51,658 bases of DNA from an uncultured Granulosicoccaceae bacterium (GCA_938035945.1 CALHOU010000110.1:1-51658), one strand, 5' to 3'; shown: positions 25,659-35,537, counted from the first letter of the stretch. Notes: generated by a model not told the origin, from the sequence alone. Made by a program: numbers and translations.

Positions 25659-27287
25659 ATGTTTATGACCTCCTCATCGCGCCGTATATTAAGCTACCTG
25701 CCCGTACTGCTATTTTCACTCACATTGGCTGCCTGCTCTGATTCAAATAATACAGACCCAGCCTTAACTGCCAGTGAAAACACGGCCGCCGATCCCATCG
25801 CCAACCCAACAACACCCAGCGGTGATGAAGGCGATATCGTTGGCGATGACGACCCGACTCCAGCAACACCGAGTACACCAGCTACGCCTGCGATTACCGC
25901 GCCAGACGAACAGCCCGATACCGAAACCACCCCCCCAACGGATACGGTATCTCCTGAGCCGGCGCCAGAACCGGTGACACCACCTGCACAACCACTAGTT
26001 ACAGAAAACCCAGACACCAACGTTGACAACAACCCGACGCCTGTAGTTGAAGGCGATCTGGCTCCCGCCACCGCCACGGGTAGTGATACAACAGGCAGTG
26101 ACGATGACAGCCCAACCGCGACAGAAACTGCCTCCCTGGCTGGACCCTTTATAAAAGATGCAAATCGCGGGGCTGGTCCGCCTTCAGTACCAGAGGGTTT
26201 AACCCTGTTAATGGCTGGCGAGAACTTCGTTGAGTTCAGTTGGTTGCCATCCACCGATGATCAATCAGTGGAAGCGTATGAGATTTACCGCGACGGTAAT
26301 TTGGTTTACACCATTCGCTACGATAACCCGTTTGAATTTAGTTACCGCAATTGGATTTCAACTTCTTATATTGACTGCAACTACACGCGCTTCGCTGAGT
26401 GCAATGCAAACCCGGTTGTGCCCGGAAGCACATACCAATACCAAGTAGCTGCAATCGATAATGAAGGTATGAAGTCATCGTTATCGGCGCCAGTGAGTTT
26501 TCAAATGGCACAACGTCAATCAGGTGGTCCGGATTTAACCGGCTATGTGCAAGTGTTCGATGAAGAATTTGACAGTGAAACGCTTGATAGAAAATATTGG
26601 AAAACCGCTTTGCCGTGGGGGCCCGATAAGATCATTAATGCTGAAAAACAGTATTTCGTTAATTTATTCGGTAGTGACCCTATCGATGCGAATCCGTTTG
26701 TGATGACCGGTAGTAGCTTACAAATCACTGGAACAGTGACGCCCCCAGAGCTACTAAGCCAAGCGAATAATCAACCTTATTTATCTGGTGTGATAAGCAC
26801 AAAAGATAAATTTGAGATGACCTACGGCTATATTGAAATGAGTGCAAAGCTTGCAGGTGGTCAAGGTTTTCTTTCTACGTTTTATTTGTTTAATCAAGAT
26901 TTCCAAAAAAACAAACCTGAAATCGATGTGGTTGAGTACATCGGTGATCGGCCCGACAAGCTCTATCAAACCTACCACTATCACGATAGCAATCGTAACC
27001 GCCGCGGTGACGGTGAACGCCACTCCACACCAACAATGGAGTCAGTGCTTGGGTATAACTTAAGTGAAGGCTTTCACAAGTTCAGCGTGTTGTGGGAACC
27101 TGGTTTGATCGTTTGGTATGTCGACGGCAACGAAGTACGTCGTTTGACGGGCGTGCGTGTATCGGATGAACCGATGAACATTATCGCCCAGCTGGTTGTG
27201 GGTAGTGAATGGATTGGTGAGCCAGACCCATCTGCTTTGCCAAAGACGTTTGAGATTGACTATATCAAAGCCTGGCAAAAGCGGTGA
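25659..27287 (+). CDS. Secreted lipoprotein glycoside hydrolase GH16 with Fn3 domain
   Basis: A 542-residue lipoprotein. The signal ends in the lipobox LAAC (Cys about 26). Residues 30-165 are a Pro/Thr/Asp-rich low-complexity linker. Residues 170-280 form a fibronectin type III-like domain. The catalytic GH16 domain spans about 290-541, with E421-I-D423-V-V-E426, where the two Glu are the nucleophile and acid/base and the ExDxxE spacing is that of laminarinase-like members. Likely cuts beta-glucans such as laminarin or a related algal glucan at the cell surface. A strong terminator follows at 27321. Confidence 0.9.
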   Translation: MFMTSSSRRILSYLPVLLFSLTLAACSDSNNTDPALTASENTAADPIANPTTPSGDEGDIVGDDDPTPATPSTPATPAITAPDEQPDTETTPPTDTVSPEPAPEPVTPPAQPLVTENPDTNVDNNPTPVVEGDLAPATATGSDTTGSDDDSPTATETASLAGPFIKDANRGAGPPSVPEGLTLLMAGENFVEFSWLPSTDDQSVEAYEIYRDGNLVYTIRYDNPFEFSYRNWISTSYIDCNYTRFAECNANPVVPGSTYQYQVAAIDNEGMKSSLSAPVSFQMAQRQSGGPDLTGYVQVFDEEFDSETLDRKYWKTALPWGPDKIINAEKQYFVNLFGSDPIDANPFVMTGSSLQITGTVTPPELLSQANNQPYLSGVISTKDKFEMTYGYIEMSAKLAGGQGFLSTFYLFNQDFQKNKPEIDVVEYIGDRPDKLYQTYHYHDSNRNRRGDGERHSTPTMESVLGYNLSEGFHKFSVLWEPGLIVWYVDGNEVRRLTGVRVSDEPMNIIAQLVVGSEWIGEPDPSALPKTFEIDYIKAWQKR

Positions 27288-27320
27288 ATAGATAAATTTC
27301 AGACAGTAAACGCATAACGA

Positions 27321-27348
27321 AAATGGCGCGTTAACAGCGCCATTTTTT
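27321..27348 (+). terminator. Rho-independent terminator of the GH16 gene
   Basis: AAATGGCGC (27321-27329) pairs with GCGCCATTT (27337-27345) around a 7-base loop. T-rich sequence follows to 27348. It begins 33 bases after the GH16 stop. On the other strand it lies beyond the end of the nucleobase transporter operon and could serve that too. Confidence 0.85.
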
Positions 27349-27414
27349 ATTCCTGACTCAACCTTAATTTTTTAGCACTAGTCTCAAACTAATGCAGCAT
27401 CAATAACAATACAG

Positions 27415-28962
27415 TTAGTCGGTGCTTTCAACACCAGCCATCATCAGTCCAAGTTTTTCACGACTCGCATCAGCGCGATCAACCACGCCCATCATGCGAC
27501 CCTGGCAAACCACAGCAATGCGATCAGCCAGCAACATAACTTCATCCAGATCTTCAGAGATAACCATGATCGCCGTGCCAGCGTTGCGTGCAGATAACAA
27601 GCGCGAGTGAATATATTCTGCTGCACCGATATCAACGCCCCGTGTTGGTTGCGCGGCAATTAGTACATCAGGGTCCGAATCCAGCTCTCTGGCTATGATA
27701 AATTTTTGAATGTTGCCACCGGATAAATTCTTCGCCGGTGTGTCGATGGTCGGCGTTTTTACCTTGAAGTCCTCTACAAGTTTGGCGCAGTGAGCCCGAA
27801 TCGCACCGAAATTTAAAAACCCGGCACGACTAAACTGTTCGCTGCTATGGTTGTGCAGCACAATGTTGTCTGCCACTGAAAACTCACCGATAGCACCATC
27901 TCTCATGCGCTCCTCAGGTACAAACGATATACCGGCATCGCGTACTTGCTTTGGATTCAAGCCAGCGATGGCTTTGCCCGCTAAATCAATAGAGCCATTT
28001 TTTACAGGTCTTAAACCGGTGATGGCTTCGGCTAATTCACGTTGACCATTACCCGACACCCCTGCTACGCCGAGTATTTCTCCTTGCCGAACATCCAGAT
28101 TAAAATCAACCAAGGCATCAACACCTCGATCACCGCCGACTCGTAGTCCCTGAATATTCAATGCGATCTGATCGCTGGAGGCGGGGCGCTCGGCCCTAAT
28201 CGATTGCACCTCACGGCCAACCATCATTTGCGCCAGATCTTGTCGCGTGGTTTGTTGTGGCGTAGTGGTGCCAACCAGCTTGCCTAAACGCAAAACCGAG
28301 ATGCGATCACTGAGTTCCATCACCTCGTTCATTTTGTGCGAAATGAATATCAAGCCTCGACCATCGGATGTCATCTCGCGCAAGATAACGAAAAAGTCAT
28401 CTACCTCTTGCGGTGTGAGTACCGCTGTGGGTTCATCCAGCACCAATAGCTGAACATCTCTGTATAGCGCTTTAATAATTTCAACGCGTTGACGCTCGCC
28501 AACAGCTAACTGCCAGATGTAGGAGTCTGGATCGACCTGCAATCCATAGCGATCTGATAGCGACTTAATTTTTTGAGATACATGTTTTAAATCGGTTATA
28601 GGGCCACGAGTGGAGCTTAAACCTAAGGCCACGTTTTCAGCAACGGTGAGCGTGGGCACTAACATAAAGTGCTGGTGAATCATGCCAATTCGATGTTCTA
28701 TCGCATCCGATGGTGACTGTAACTTTACTTGTTCTCCGTTTAAGAAAACTTCACCTTCATCAGGCTGATAAAGGCCGTATAGAATTTTCATCAAGGTGCT
28801 TTTTCCAGCACCGTTCTCACCTAACAAAGTGTGGACTTCTCCGGGGTGAACGTCGAACGTGACATTCTCGTTCGCGATCACCCCGGGAAAGCGTTTGGTA
28901 ATACCACGCATCTCTAACATGGGAGGCGCATCAGCCTGTGCAACTGGATTAGCTGTACTCAT
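27415..28962 (-). CDS. Nucleobase/nucleoside ABC importer, double ATPase (YufO/NupA type)
   Basis: A 515-residue protein with two ABC ATPase domains. Domain 1 has Walker A GENGAGKST and the signature LAVGERQRVEI. Domain 2 has a degenerate Walker A GVSGNGQREL and the signature LSGGNIQKF, as in other RbsA/NupA-like ATPases that pair with BMP-family binding proteins. It follows the BMP-type binding-protein gene by 41 bases and is the last gene of the uraD operon. It powers the two upstream permeases. Confidence 0.93.
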   Translation of the reverse strand: MSTANPVAQADAPPMLEMRGITKRFPGVIANENVTFDVHPGEVHTLLGENGAGKSTLMKILYGLYQPDEGEVFLNGEQVKLQSPSDAIEHRIGMIHQHFMLVPTLTVAENVALGLSSTRGPITDLKHVSQKIKSLSDRYGLQVDPDSYIWQLAVGERQRVEIIKALYRDVQLLVLDEPTAVLTPQEVDDFFVILREMTSDGRGLIFISHKMNEVMELSDRISVLRLGKLVGTTTPQQTTRQDLAQMMVGREVQSIRAERPASSDQIALNIQGLRVGGDRGVDALVDFNLDVRQGEILGVAGVSGNGQRELAEAITGLRPVKNGSIDLAGKAIAGLNPKQVRDAGISFVPEERMRDGAIGEFSVADNIVLHNHSSEQFSRAGFLNFGAIRAHCAKLVEDFKVKTPTIDTPAKNLSGGNIQKFIIARELDSDPDVLIAAQPTRGVDIGAAEYIHSRLLSARNAGTAIMVISEDLDEVMLLADRIAVVCQGRMMGVVDRADASREKLGLMMAGVESTD

Positions 28963-29003
28963 GGCAGTGTATTAACCAATGTTTAAAAGTAATAACAATG
29001 AGA

Positions 29004-29975
29004 CTAGTGAGACAGCTTAATGCTGCCGTCGATAATGCCCGCAATGGCAGCGTCACCCGCGGCACGCGCTGCTGGATCTAGCGGATATTTATCGTTAAAT
29101 TCAATCACAAGACCACCGTTCTCTAAGGTAATTTCGTGCTGATCGCCGCCTAATTTTCCGGCTTTAGCGTTGTCAAAAATGGTGCGCAAAACAACTTCCC
29201 ACTTATACACTTGAGACGCAACAACGATCTTCTTACCCAACTTAGTTTGGTTGGCTTGGGTACCGAACCAAGCAACATCTGCACTTCGTGCAGCACCAAC
29301 GGCACCGACTACCATTTGCGCCGTTCCGGACATAACATCTGCACCATTCGCAATGTGCGCTTTACCAGCTTCAGCTGACAATGCAACGTCACCAAATGAA
29401 CCGATGTAGTTAACGTTGACCTGCGCATCCGCATTGTTTGCTTTTGCACCGTCTACAAACCCGTCGACATACAGTTTTGCATCCCCAACTTCAATAGGAC
29501 CAACGACACCAATAACGTTGCTCTTGGTCATCGCGCCTGCCATCGCACCCATGACATAACCGCCTTGGTTTGACTTGGCTTCGTACGCACTTACATTTGG
29601 TAAGCCAAAGGTGTCAGCCGATGTGCCCCAAGTGAAAGCCGTATCAGGGAAATCAGGTGCGATTTCTTTTAGTGAACCGCCGTATTGAGAACCATGAGCA
29701 ATAACTACGTCATAGCCTTCTTTGGCATAGCTTCTAATTGCCGCTGCAGCATCATCCACGATAAACGTACCGTCGGTGATGGCAACTTCTAATTTGTACT
29801 CATCTTTTAAAGTATTGACCGCATCAACAATACTTTGGGTGAACGCTAGATCGTTACTGGCACTGGGTGCGATAATCGCAACCTTCATACCATCTGCGTA
29901 ACTCGGTGCTGTAACACTCAAGCTTGCAGCTGTTGCGGCGGCAATCGCCAGTTTCTTTAAACTCATTTTTTTCAT
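29004..29975 (-). CDS. BMP-family periplasmic binding protein (nucleoside/nucleobase type)
   Basis: A 323-residue protein of the Bmp/PnrA-like family. The Sec signal ends SYA-DGMK and carries no lipobox Cys, so it is a soluble periplasmic protein rather than a lipoprotein as in Bacillus or Treponema. Motifs are VAIIAPSASNDLAF, YDVVIAHGSQYGG and WFGTQAN. PnrA relatives bind purine nucleosides; urate or allantoin would fit the linked uraD. GAGAG lies before the ATG. Confidence 0.9.
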   Translation of the reverse strand: MKKMSLKKLAIAAATAASLSVTAPSYADGMKVAIIAPSASNDLAFTQSIVDAVNTLKDEYKLEVAITDGTFIVDDAAAAIRSYAKEGYDVVIAHGSQYGGSLKEIAPDFPDTAFTWGTSADTFGLPNVSAYEAKSNQGGYVMGAMAGAMTKSNVIGVVGPIEVGDAKLYVDGFVDGAKANNADAQVNVNYIGSFGDVALSAEAGKAHIANGADVMSGTAQMVVGAVGAARSADVAWFGTQANQTKLGKKIVVASQVYKWEVVLRTIFDNAKAGKLGGDQHEITLENGGLVIEFNDKYPLDPAARAAGDAAIAGIIDGSIKLSH

Positions 29976-30046
29976 AGTGACGCTCTCATCTCTCTAATGG
30001 GTATTGATTAAATATTTCCCGTGCATGGCAGGAAACGGTTTATGGG

Positions 30047-30979
30047 TTAATCGCCGCGCACATATGGTTTAGTTAACGCAGCAGGTTGACGAAATCGATT
30101 GGCTACAATAATCAAAGCCAAGATGGTTATGATGGCAGGTGCCATTGCGGCAATGTCTGACCATGCACGCGGAATTAAGCCTAAGGTTTTTGCTTGTAAT
30201 ACGATCGCGCCGATCATGCCAAACAACAGTGAACCTGCCATAACTCCCGGTGCTCGCCACGCACCAAAGTACACCAAAGCAATGGCGATAAAGCCCATTG
30301 CATTGGTTAAGTTTTGTTGGAAAATTCCGAGCTCTATTGCCAAAGCAGCCCCGGCTAAGCCAGCTAAAGAATTGCCTGCCATGATTGTGGCGAATCGCAC
30401 CTTCCCTACACTCACCCCTAAGCTATCTGCCGATTCCGGACTTTCTCCAACCGCTCGGACACTAAGACCAAACGTGGTTCGGTTAATAATAAACGCAACA
30501 ACAGGCACTAGCAGAAACGCGATATACACCATAGGTGTGTGCTGAAATAACATCTCGCCCACAATCGGTATCTCGGACAAAACTGGCACAGGCCACTCTT
30601 CAAATTGATCGATAGGCAACGGCGTGCCTACCAATTTTTGGAACAGCAAGTCACTCATACCTAAGCCAAACAAATAGATTCCAATACCACTAACGCCTTG
30701 TTCTGCACGCAGCGGTACCGTGATGATGGCGTAGAACAGACCCATGATTAACCCGGTAGCAATACCAGTGAGCACACCCAGCCAAATGTTCTCGGTTTCC
30801 AGCACAACATAGTAAGAACAAAAGGCGCCGAGTAGCATAACGCCATCAACACCTAAATTTAAAACACCGCTACGCTGGCCAATGGCCTCACCCAGTGATG
30901 CGAGTAGAAACGGAGTTGCCAGACGAATACCGCTGGCAATGGTGGCTACGATAACGGTGGTGGTAAGGATGTCGCTCAT
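30047..30979 (-). CDS. Nucleobase/nucleoside ABC importer, permease 2 (YufQ/NupC type)
   Basis: A 310-residue inner-membrane permease with about ten hydrophobic segments of the branched-chain/ribose permease superfamily. It begins LLASLGEAIGQRSGVLNLGVDG, the hallmark of this subgroup. It overlaps permease 1 by ATGA (30976-30979) and precedes the binding-protein gene by 71 bases. Confidence 0.92.
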   Translation of the reverse strand: MSDILTTTVIVATIASGIRLATPFLLASLGEAIGQRSGVLNLGVDGVMLLGAFCSYYVVLETENIWLGVLTGIATGLIMGLFYAIITVPLRAEQGVSGIGIYLFGLGMSDLLFQKLVGTPLPIDQFEEWPVPVLSEIPIVGEMLFQHTPMVYIAFLLVPVVAFIINRTTFGLSVRAVGESPESADSLGVSVGKVRFATIMAGNSLAGLAGAALAIELGIFQQNLTNAMGFIAIALVYFGAWRAPGVMAGSLLFGMIGAIVLQAKTLGLIPRAWSDIAAMAPAIITILALIIVANRFRQPAALTKPYVRGD

Positions 30980-32088
30980 GCTTGTGCTCCATCTATGCTC
31001 GCGGCGTTATCGGCATTGTCTTTTACTTTTGGCGGTTTGTTCTGTAGACGTTTGCGATGCCATTCGGTGCTGACAACGAAAACGACTATGAGTCCATTCA
31101 ATGCGATGACCAACGCAGACGGTACTTGGGCCACGCGTTGCAATGAGTGCGCACCAACAAGCATGCCACCAAAGAGAAACGACGATGGAATAGTCCAAAG
31201 TGGATGCAAAGCACCAAACAAGGCCACAACAATGCCGTTAAAACCCGCACTGCCAGTAAAGCCCATTGAAGAACCGTCGGTAACCATGCGATGCGACTCA
31301 CTACCAAACACTAAAATCGCACCTGCCAAACCTGACATCGCACCACTTAAGGTCATAGCAATAATGATGTTGCGTTTAACTGGCATTCCCGCATATCGCG
31401 CTGCAGCAGGATTTAAACCTACCGATCGCAAGCGAAAACCAATACCGGTGCGCCACAGTAAAACCCAAGCCAGGATGGCCGCGACAAGAGCAATTAAAAT
31501 CCCAGAGTGCAGGTTAAGGCTTTCGCTTAGCATGGGTAGGTCCGCCGATTCGGGCAAACGCGCCGTTTGCGGTATGCGTGTACCTCTTTCTATTTCACCA
31601 GGATCGATGAGCGGGCCGCGCAGTAAGAAGTTCATCAGCTGAACCGCCACAATGTTAAGCATAATGGTACTGAGTATCTCACTAACGTTGTAGTGCGCTT
31701 TGAGTGCTCCTGGAATCGCACCCCAGAATGCGCCACCGATCATGCCGGCAATTAGAATCGCTGGCAACATAATCACCGCTGGTGCGCCCGGTATTGCCAA
31801 GGCGGTGGATGTTGCGAACAAACCACCAACAACCATCTGCCCTTCACCACCGATATTGATAACGTTGGCGCGAAAGGCGATGCAAATGCCAACACCTACA
31901 AGCATGAGGGGAATGGCTTTAACCGCTGTGTGGGCCAACCCTTCGGCCGAGCCGAACGCAGCGCTAAACATGGTTTGATAACCAGCGATGGGATTGGCAC
32001 CGAGCGCTAATAACATGATCGCGCCCAAGGCCAGTGCAGCTCCAACAGATGCGACCGCGATTGCGGCGCCGATAAAATAATTACGCAT
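30976..32088 (-). CDS. Nucleobase/nucleoside ABC importer, permease 1 (YufP/NupB type)
   Basis: A 370-residue inner-membrane permease of the same superfamily, with FRANVINIGGEGQMVVGG and GSAGFNGIVVALFGALHP. Together with 30047-30979 it forms the membrane channel. A charged C-terminal tail of about 25 residues is extra. It starts 19 bases after uraD, which ties purine breakdown to uptake. Confidence 0.92.
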   Translation of the reverse strand: MRNYFIGAAIAVASVGAALALGAIMLLALGANPIAGYQTMFSAAFGSAEGLAHTAVKAIPLMLVGVGICIAFRANVINIGGEGQMVVGGLFATSTALAIPGAPAVIMLPAILIAGMIGGAFWGAIPGALKAHYNVSEILSTIMLNIVAVQLMNFLLRGPLIDPGEIERGTRIPQTARLPESADLPMLSESLNLHSGILIALVAAILAWVLLWRTGIGFRLRSVGLNPAAARYAGMPVKRNIIIAMTLSGAMSGLAGAILVFGSESHRMVTDGSSMGFTGSAGFNGIVVALFGALHPLWTIPSSFLFGGMLVGAHSLQRVAQVPSALVIALNGLIVVFVVSTEWHRKRLQNKPPKVKDNADNAASIDGAQA

Positions 32089-32107
32089 GCTTTTAGTTGC
32101 TACTCGA

Positions 32108-32641
32108 TCAAAAATGAGGCTTTAAACGTAAACGAGCGATTTTGTTTATTTCATCAATCGCTGTAACAAATTCTTCGGCTGGACTATTGTGAATACGCTT
32201 TTCAAATGCGGCAAGAATCAAATGTCGATTACTGTCCTTGACGGCCATGATAAACGGAAAATCGAATTTTGCTTTGTAGGCATTGTTTAGTTCATGAAAA
32301 CGAGACAGTTCCTCTGGCGTACATTGGTCTAGACCAGCACTGGATTGCTCATCGTTTGATTCATGTGTGAGTGTACCGGCAGCAGCAGCCTTGCCCGCTA
32401 AATCTGGGTGAGCCCGTATCAAAGCCAGTTTTTCTACATCACCCGCCCTACTGAGGGTGTTGCTTAACGCTTGCGCCAAACCATCCAAAGTGTTGCAGCT
32501 GGGGTCTAAACCAAACTCGAACGTTCGCTGCGCAACCCACGGCGAGTGCTCGTACAGCGCACCAAACGTGTCTACAAACGCATCCGCGTTGAGTGAAAGT
32601 GGATTCACAGGCTGTTGTCGTTGTGTGGGTGTTGATGACAT
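32108..32641 (-). CDS. uraD: OHCU decarboxylase (urate degradation)
   Basis: A 177-residue UraD. The family residues are present: FGALYEHSPWVA, the catalytic His in RAHPDLAGKAA (H78), SSAGLDQCT and NAYKAKFDFPFIMAVK. It decarboxylates 2-oxo-4-hydroxy-4-carboxy-5-ureidoimidazoline to S-allantoin, the last step of urate to allantoin. Urate oxidase and HIU hydrolase are not in the window. It is the first gene of an operon with a BMP-type importer. The ATG at 32641 has only a weak GGA upstream. Confidence 0.93.
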   Translation of the reverse strand: MSSTPTQRQQPVNPLSLNADAFVDTFGALYEHSPWVAQRTFEFGLDPSCNTLDGLAQALSNTLSRAGDVEKLALIRAHPDLAGKAAAAGTLTHESNDEQSSAGLDQCTPEELSRFHELNNAYKAKFDFPFIMAVKDSNRHLILAAFEKRIHNSPAEEFVTAIDEINKIARLRLKPHF

Positions 32642-32700
32642 GGAGCAATCCTACATCGCTCGTTTGGGTAGTACCAGCAATGCTCGAAGAGATTAGCCGA

Positions 32701-32729
32701 TTTATCAGCTTGGCACCATCATATTTCAA
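32701..32729 (-). promoter_or_regulatory. Predicted promoter of the uraD-importer operon
   Basis: On the minus strand TTGAAA (32729-32724) and GATAAA (32706-32701) are spaced by 17 bases, about 60 bases before the uraD ATG. Five and four matches to consensus. No clear operator is seen beside it. Confidence 0.38.
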
Positions 32730-32758
32730 CATTTGGCCCCATTAATAAAGGCCTGTGC

Positions 32759-33853
32759 TTATTGATACAGCAGCGACTGCTCATTGGCAAATAAATGTAC
32801 ATTTTCGGCTTGAGCTGTCATACGCAACACGGTGTTACGCACGTCCCGATGTATACCAATCAACTTTGCGATAGCCGGCGAGTCTTTAGATTTTTTATCA
32901 AAATACACCTGCGTGACTTCACCCAAGGCTTCCGAGATTTCCACATTGCCTTCTAACGCATAGTCCGTACCGTTGGTTACTTCCATATGCTCAGGACGAA
33001 TACCAACATTTACGCTCATGCCTTTTTGCTCTGCGTGAGTGGCTATATTTGTTTCTATAACACCACCGCCATCATCCACAGAGACAACAGTGTTGGCACC
33101 TGTTTCAACAACTGAGCCTGGCAATAGATTCATCGCTGGCGAGCCAATGAACTGGGCAACAAACTCATTCTTTGGTTGCTCGTAAAGTTCTAAAGGTGTT
33201 CCCACTTGCGCGATACCGCGATTCGCCAGAACGACTATACGCGAGGCAAGCGTCATGGCTTCTACTTGATCATGGGTGACATACACCATGGTTGATTCCG
33301 GCATGCTTTCTTTTAATTGCGCAATCTCAATGCGCGTGGCCACACGCAATGCAGCATCAAGGTTCGATAGCGGTTCATCAAACAAATACACTTTCGGGTC
33401 GCGCACTATGGAACGACCGATAGCTACACGTTGACGTTGACCTCCAGACAAAGCTTTAGGCAGTCGGTCAAGATATTCCGTTAACTGCAATGTTTTCGCA
33501 GCAGCTTCTACCGATGTTTTAATTTCATCAGCCGACTTTTTCGCAAGTTTTAGTGCAAATGACATGTTTTCCCGCACAGTCATATGGGGGTATAGCGCAT
33601 AAGATTGGAACACCATCGCTATACCACGTTGCGCAGGTGGTACTTCGTTCATTCTTACGCCGTCTATGGTGAACTCACCACCGGTGATACTTTCAAGCCC
33701 AGCGATCATGCGCAAAAGCGTGGACTTACCACAACCCGAAGGCCCAACAAACACAATGAGTTCACCAGTAGTGATATCGAGATTGATATCATTTAATACA
33801 TTAACGGCACCTGCATACGTTTTTCCAACGCCTGTTAATTTAAGGTTTGCCAT
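32759..33853 (-). CDS. aglK: Alpha-glucoside ABC importer, ATPase
   Basis: A 364-residue MalK-type ATPase with GPSGCGKST, MVFQSYALYPHMTV, LSGGQRQR, VYLFDEPLSNLD and YVTHDQVEAM, then a TOBE-type C terminus. It is last in a run whose order, binding protein, two permeases, alpha-glucosidase, ATPase, is that of rhizobial aglEFGAK. It follows aglA by 25 bases. The symbol rests on this order plus similarity. Confidence 0.92.
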   Translation of the reverse strand: MANLKLTGVGKTYAGAVNVLNDINLDITTGELIVFVGPSGCGKSTLLRMIAGLESITGGEFTIDGVRMNEVPPAQRGIAMVFQSYALYPHMTVRENMSFALKLAKKSADEIKTSVEAAAKTLQLTEYLDRLPKALSGGQRQRVAIGRSIVRDPKVYLFDEPLSNLDAALRVATRIEIAQLKESMPESTMVYVTHDQVEAMTLASRIVVLANRGIAQVGTPLELYEQPKNEFVAQFIGSPAMNLLPGSVVETGANTVVSVDDGGGVIETNIATHAEQKGMSVNVGIRPEHMEVTNGTDYALEGNVEISEALGEVTQVYFDKKSKDSPAIAKLIGIHRDVRNTVLRMTAQAENVHLFANEQSLLYQ

Positions 33854-33878
33854 TTAGCTATCTCCCAACAACTCGAGT

Positions 33879-35537
33879 TTATACTTGCTTGGCGATCAGT
33901 ACCTGGTTGGCATCAAGCTCAGCGCTCTTGCCGTCGCATGTGTTACACGCGCCAAGCTCTTCAGCGATTAAATGCCACTCCCCGTCGGGCAGCTGAACGC
34001 TTGCCTTGCCTGCGCCAAGATTGAAGGCACAAAACAGTTTTTGCCCATTATGCTCGCGGGTAAAGCTCACAACATCACCTTCAACCACGGGCTGCGTTTG
34101 CGCGCCTTTGATTAACACCTCTTGCCCTTTACGAAACTCTATTGCTTTGCGGTAGTAGTGCAGAAGCGAATCATTTTCCTTCTCTTGTGCATCCACACTC
34201 AAGGGCACATGTTCATCCGAAACAGGCAACCAAGGCTTACCTTCAGAAAAGCCTGCGTTCTTGTTTCCCGACTCCCACACCATTGGCGTACGACACCCGT
34301 CGCGACCTTTAAACTCAGGCCAAAACTCAATGCCGTATGGGTCTTGCAAATCTTCGAGCGCAATAGTTGCTTCGGGCAAACCCAGCTCTTCACCTTGGTA
34401 TAAACACAATGAACCACGCAAACACATCATCAATGCTGCATAGGCTCGGCGACCTTTCTCGTCTAAAGACCAACGGGAGGTATGCCGTTGAATATCATGG
34501 TTGGTTAATGCCCAACAAGCCCAACCTCCTTGATCGACCTTATCGAGCCGTGTAAAAATATCCTTTAACCGCTCGCCATCTAACTTTTCCGCCGAGAGAA
34601 ATTCGAACGAGTAACACATGTGCACACGATCATCACCTTTCGTGTATTCACTCATTAACTCTAAACCGAGTTGCGCATCACCCACTTCGCCGACTGAGGT
34701 GGCGGCTGGGTATTCATCGAGTAAGGCCCGGAATCGTTCAAGGAACGCAATGTTCTCTGGTTGATTCTTAGAATGAATGTGCATTTGGTGGTTGTAAGGA
34801 TTAACCCGCGGCGCTATGGAACCATTACGTTCTTCCGCGGTAAGCGGTGGGTTATCACGCAATTGCTTATCCGCAAAGTAAAAGTTAATTGTGTCCAAGC
34901 GAAATCCATCAACACCTCGGTCCAACCAAAATCGACACACATCCAGCAGCGCGTTCTGCACATCTGCGTTGTGGAAATTTAAGTCAGGCTGACTGGTCAG
35001 AAAGTTGTGTAGATAGTACTGTTCACGCCGCGTATCCCACTGCCAAGCCGGCCCGCCAAAAATCGATAGCCAGTTATTGGGTGGTGTACCATCGGGCTTA
35101 GGGTCGCTCCATACATACCAATCCGCCTTTGGGTTATCACGCGATGAACGACTTTGAACAAACCATTCATGAGAATCCGCTGTGTGACTAAGCACTTGGT
35201 CGATCATCACTTTTAAGCCTAAGCCATGGGCTTTGGCGATTAGCTCATCAAAGTCTGCCAAGGTCCCGAACATAGGGTCAACATCGCAGTAGTCGCTAAC
35301 ATCGTAACCAAAGTCTTTCATGGGGGACTTAAAAAACGGCGATATCCAAATCGCATCCACACCCAGAGATGCGATATAGGGCAAGCGCGATACGATGCCA
35401 GGCAAGTCACCAATGCCATCGCCGGTACTGTCCTGATAACTACGTGGATAGATCTGATAGATAACCGCGCCACGCCACCAATCTTTATCAACATCAGCCG
35501 ATGGATTTGACACAGCCAGATTTGAATTGTTTGTCAT
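33879..35537 (-). CDS. aglA: Alpha-glucosidase, GH13 family
   Basis: A 552-residue cytoplasmic GH13 enzyme (no signal peptide). Conserved regions: DAIWISPFFKSP, DQVLSHT, nucleophile D215 in GFRLDTINF, acid/base E284 in SVGEVGDA, and N346-H347-D348 (TNHD). It fits alpha-glucosidases acting on sucrose, maltose, trehalose or similar disaccharides. It would hydrolyse the alpha-glucosides brought in by AglEFGK. It is coupled to aglG by a TAATG overlap. Confidence 0.94.
   Translation of the reverse strand: MTNNSNLAVSNPSADVDKDWWRGAVIYQIYPRSYQDSTGDGIGDLPGIVSRLPYIASLGVDAIWISPFFKSPMKDFGYDVSDYCDVDPMFGTLADFDELIAKAHGLGLKVMIDQVLSHTADSHEWFVQSRSSRDNPKADWYVWSDPKPDGTPPNNWLSIFGGPAWQWDTRREQYYLHNFLTSQPDLNFHNADVQNALLDVCRFWLDRGVDGFRLDTINFYFADKQLRDNPPLTAEERNGSIAPRVNPYNHQMHIHSKNQPENIAFLERFRALLDEYPAATSVGEVGDAQLGLELMSEYTKGDDRVHMCYSFEFLSAEKLDGERLKDIFTRLDKVDQGGWACWALTNHDIQRHTSRWSLDEKGRRAYAALMMCLRGSLCLYQGEELGLPEATIALEDLQDPYGIEFWPEFKGRDGCRTPMVWESGNKNAGFSEGKPWLPVSDEHVPLSVDAQEKENDSLLHYYRKAIEFRKGQEVLIKGAQTQPVVEGDVVSFTREHNGQKLFCAFNLGAGKASVQLPDGEWHLIAEELGACNTCDGKSAELDANQVLIAKQV

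Noticed and set aside
25694..26254. 186-codon open frame antisense to the GH16 linker
   Set aside because: It is a mirror of the Pro/Thr/Asp repeats of the linker, is Ser/Gly/Val-rich and has no motif or ribosome site.
30995..31642. 215-codon open frame antisense to the nucleobase permease gene
   Set aside because: Long antisense frames are common opposite hydrophobic membrane genes; the opposite frame has clear family motifs.
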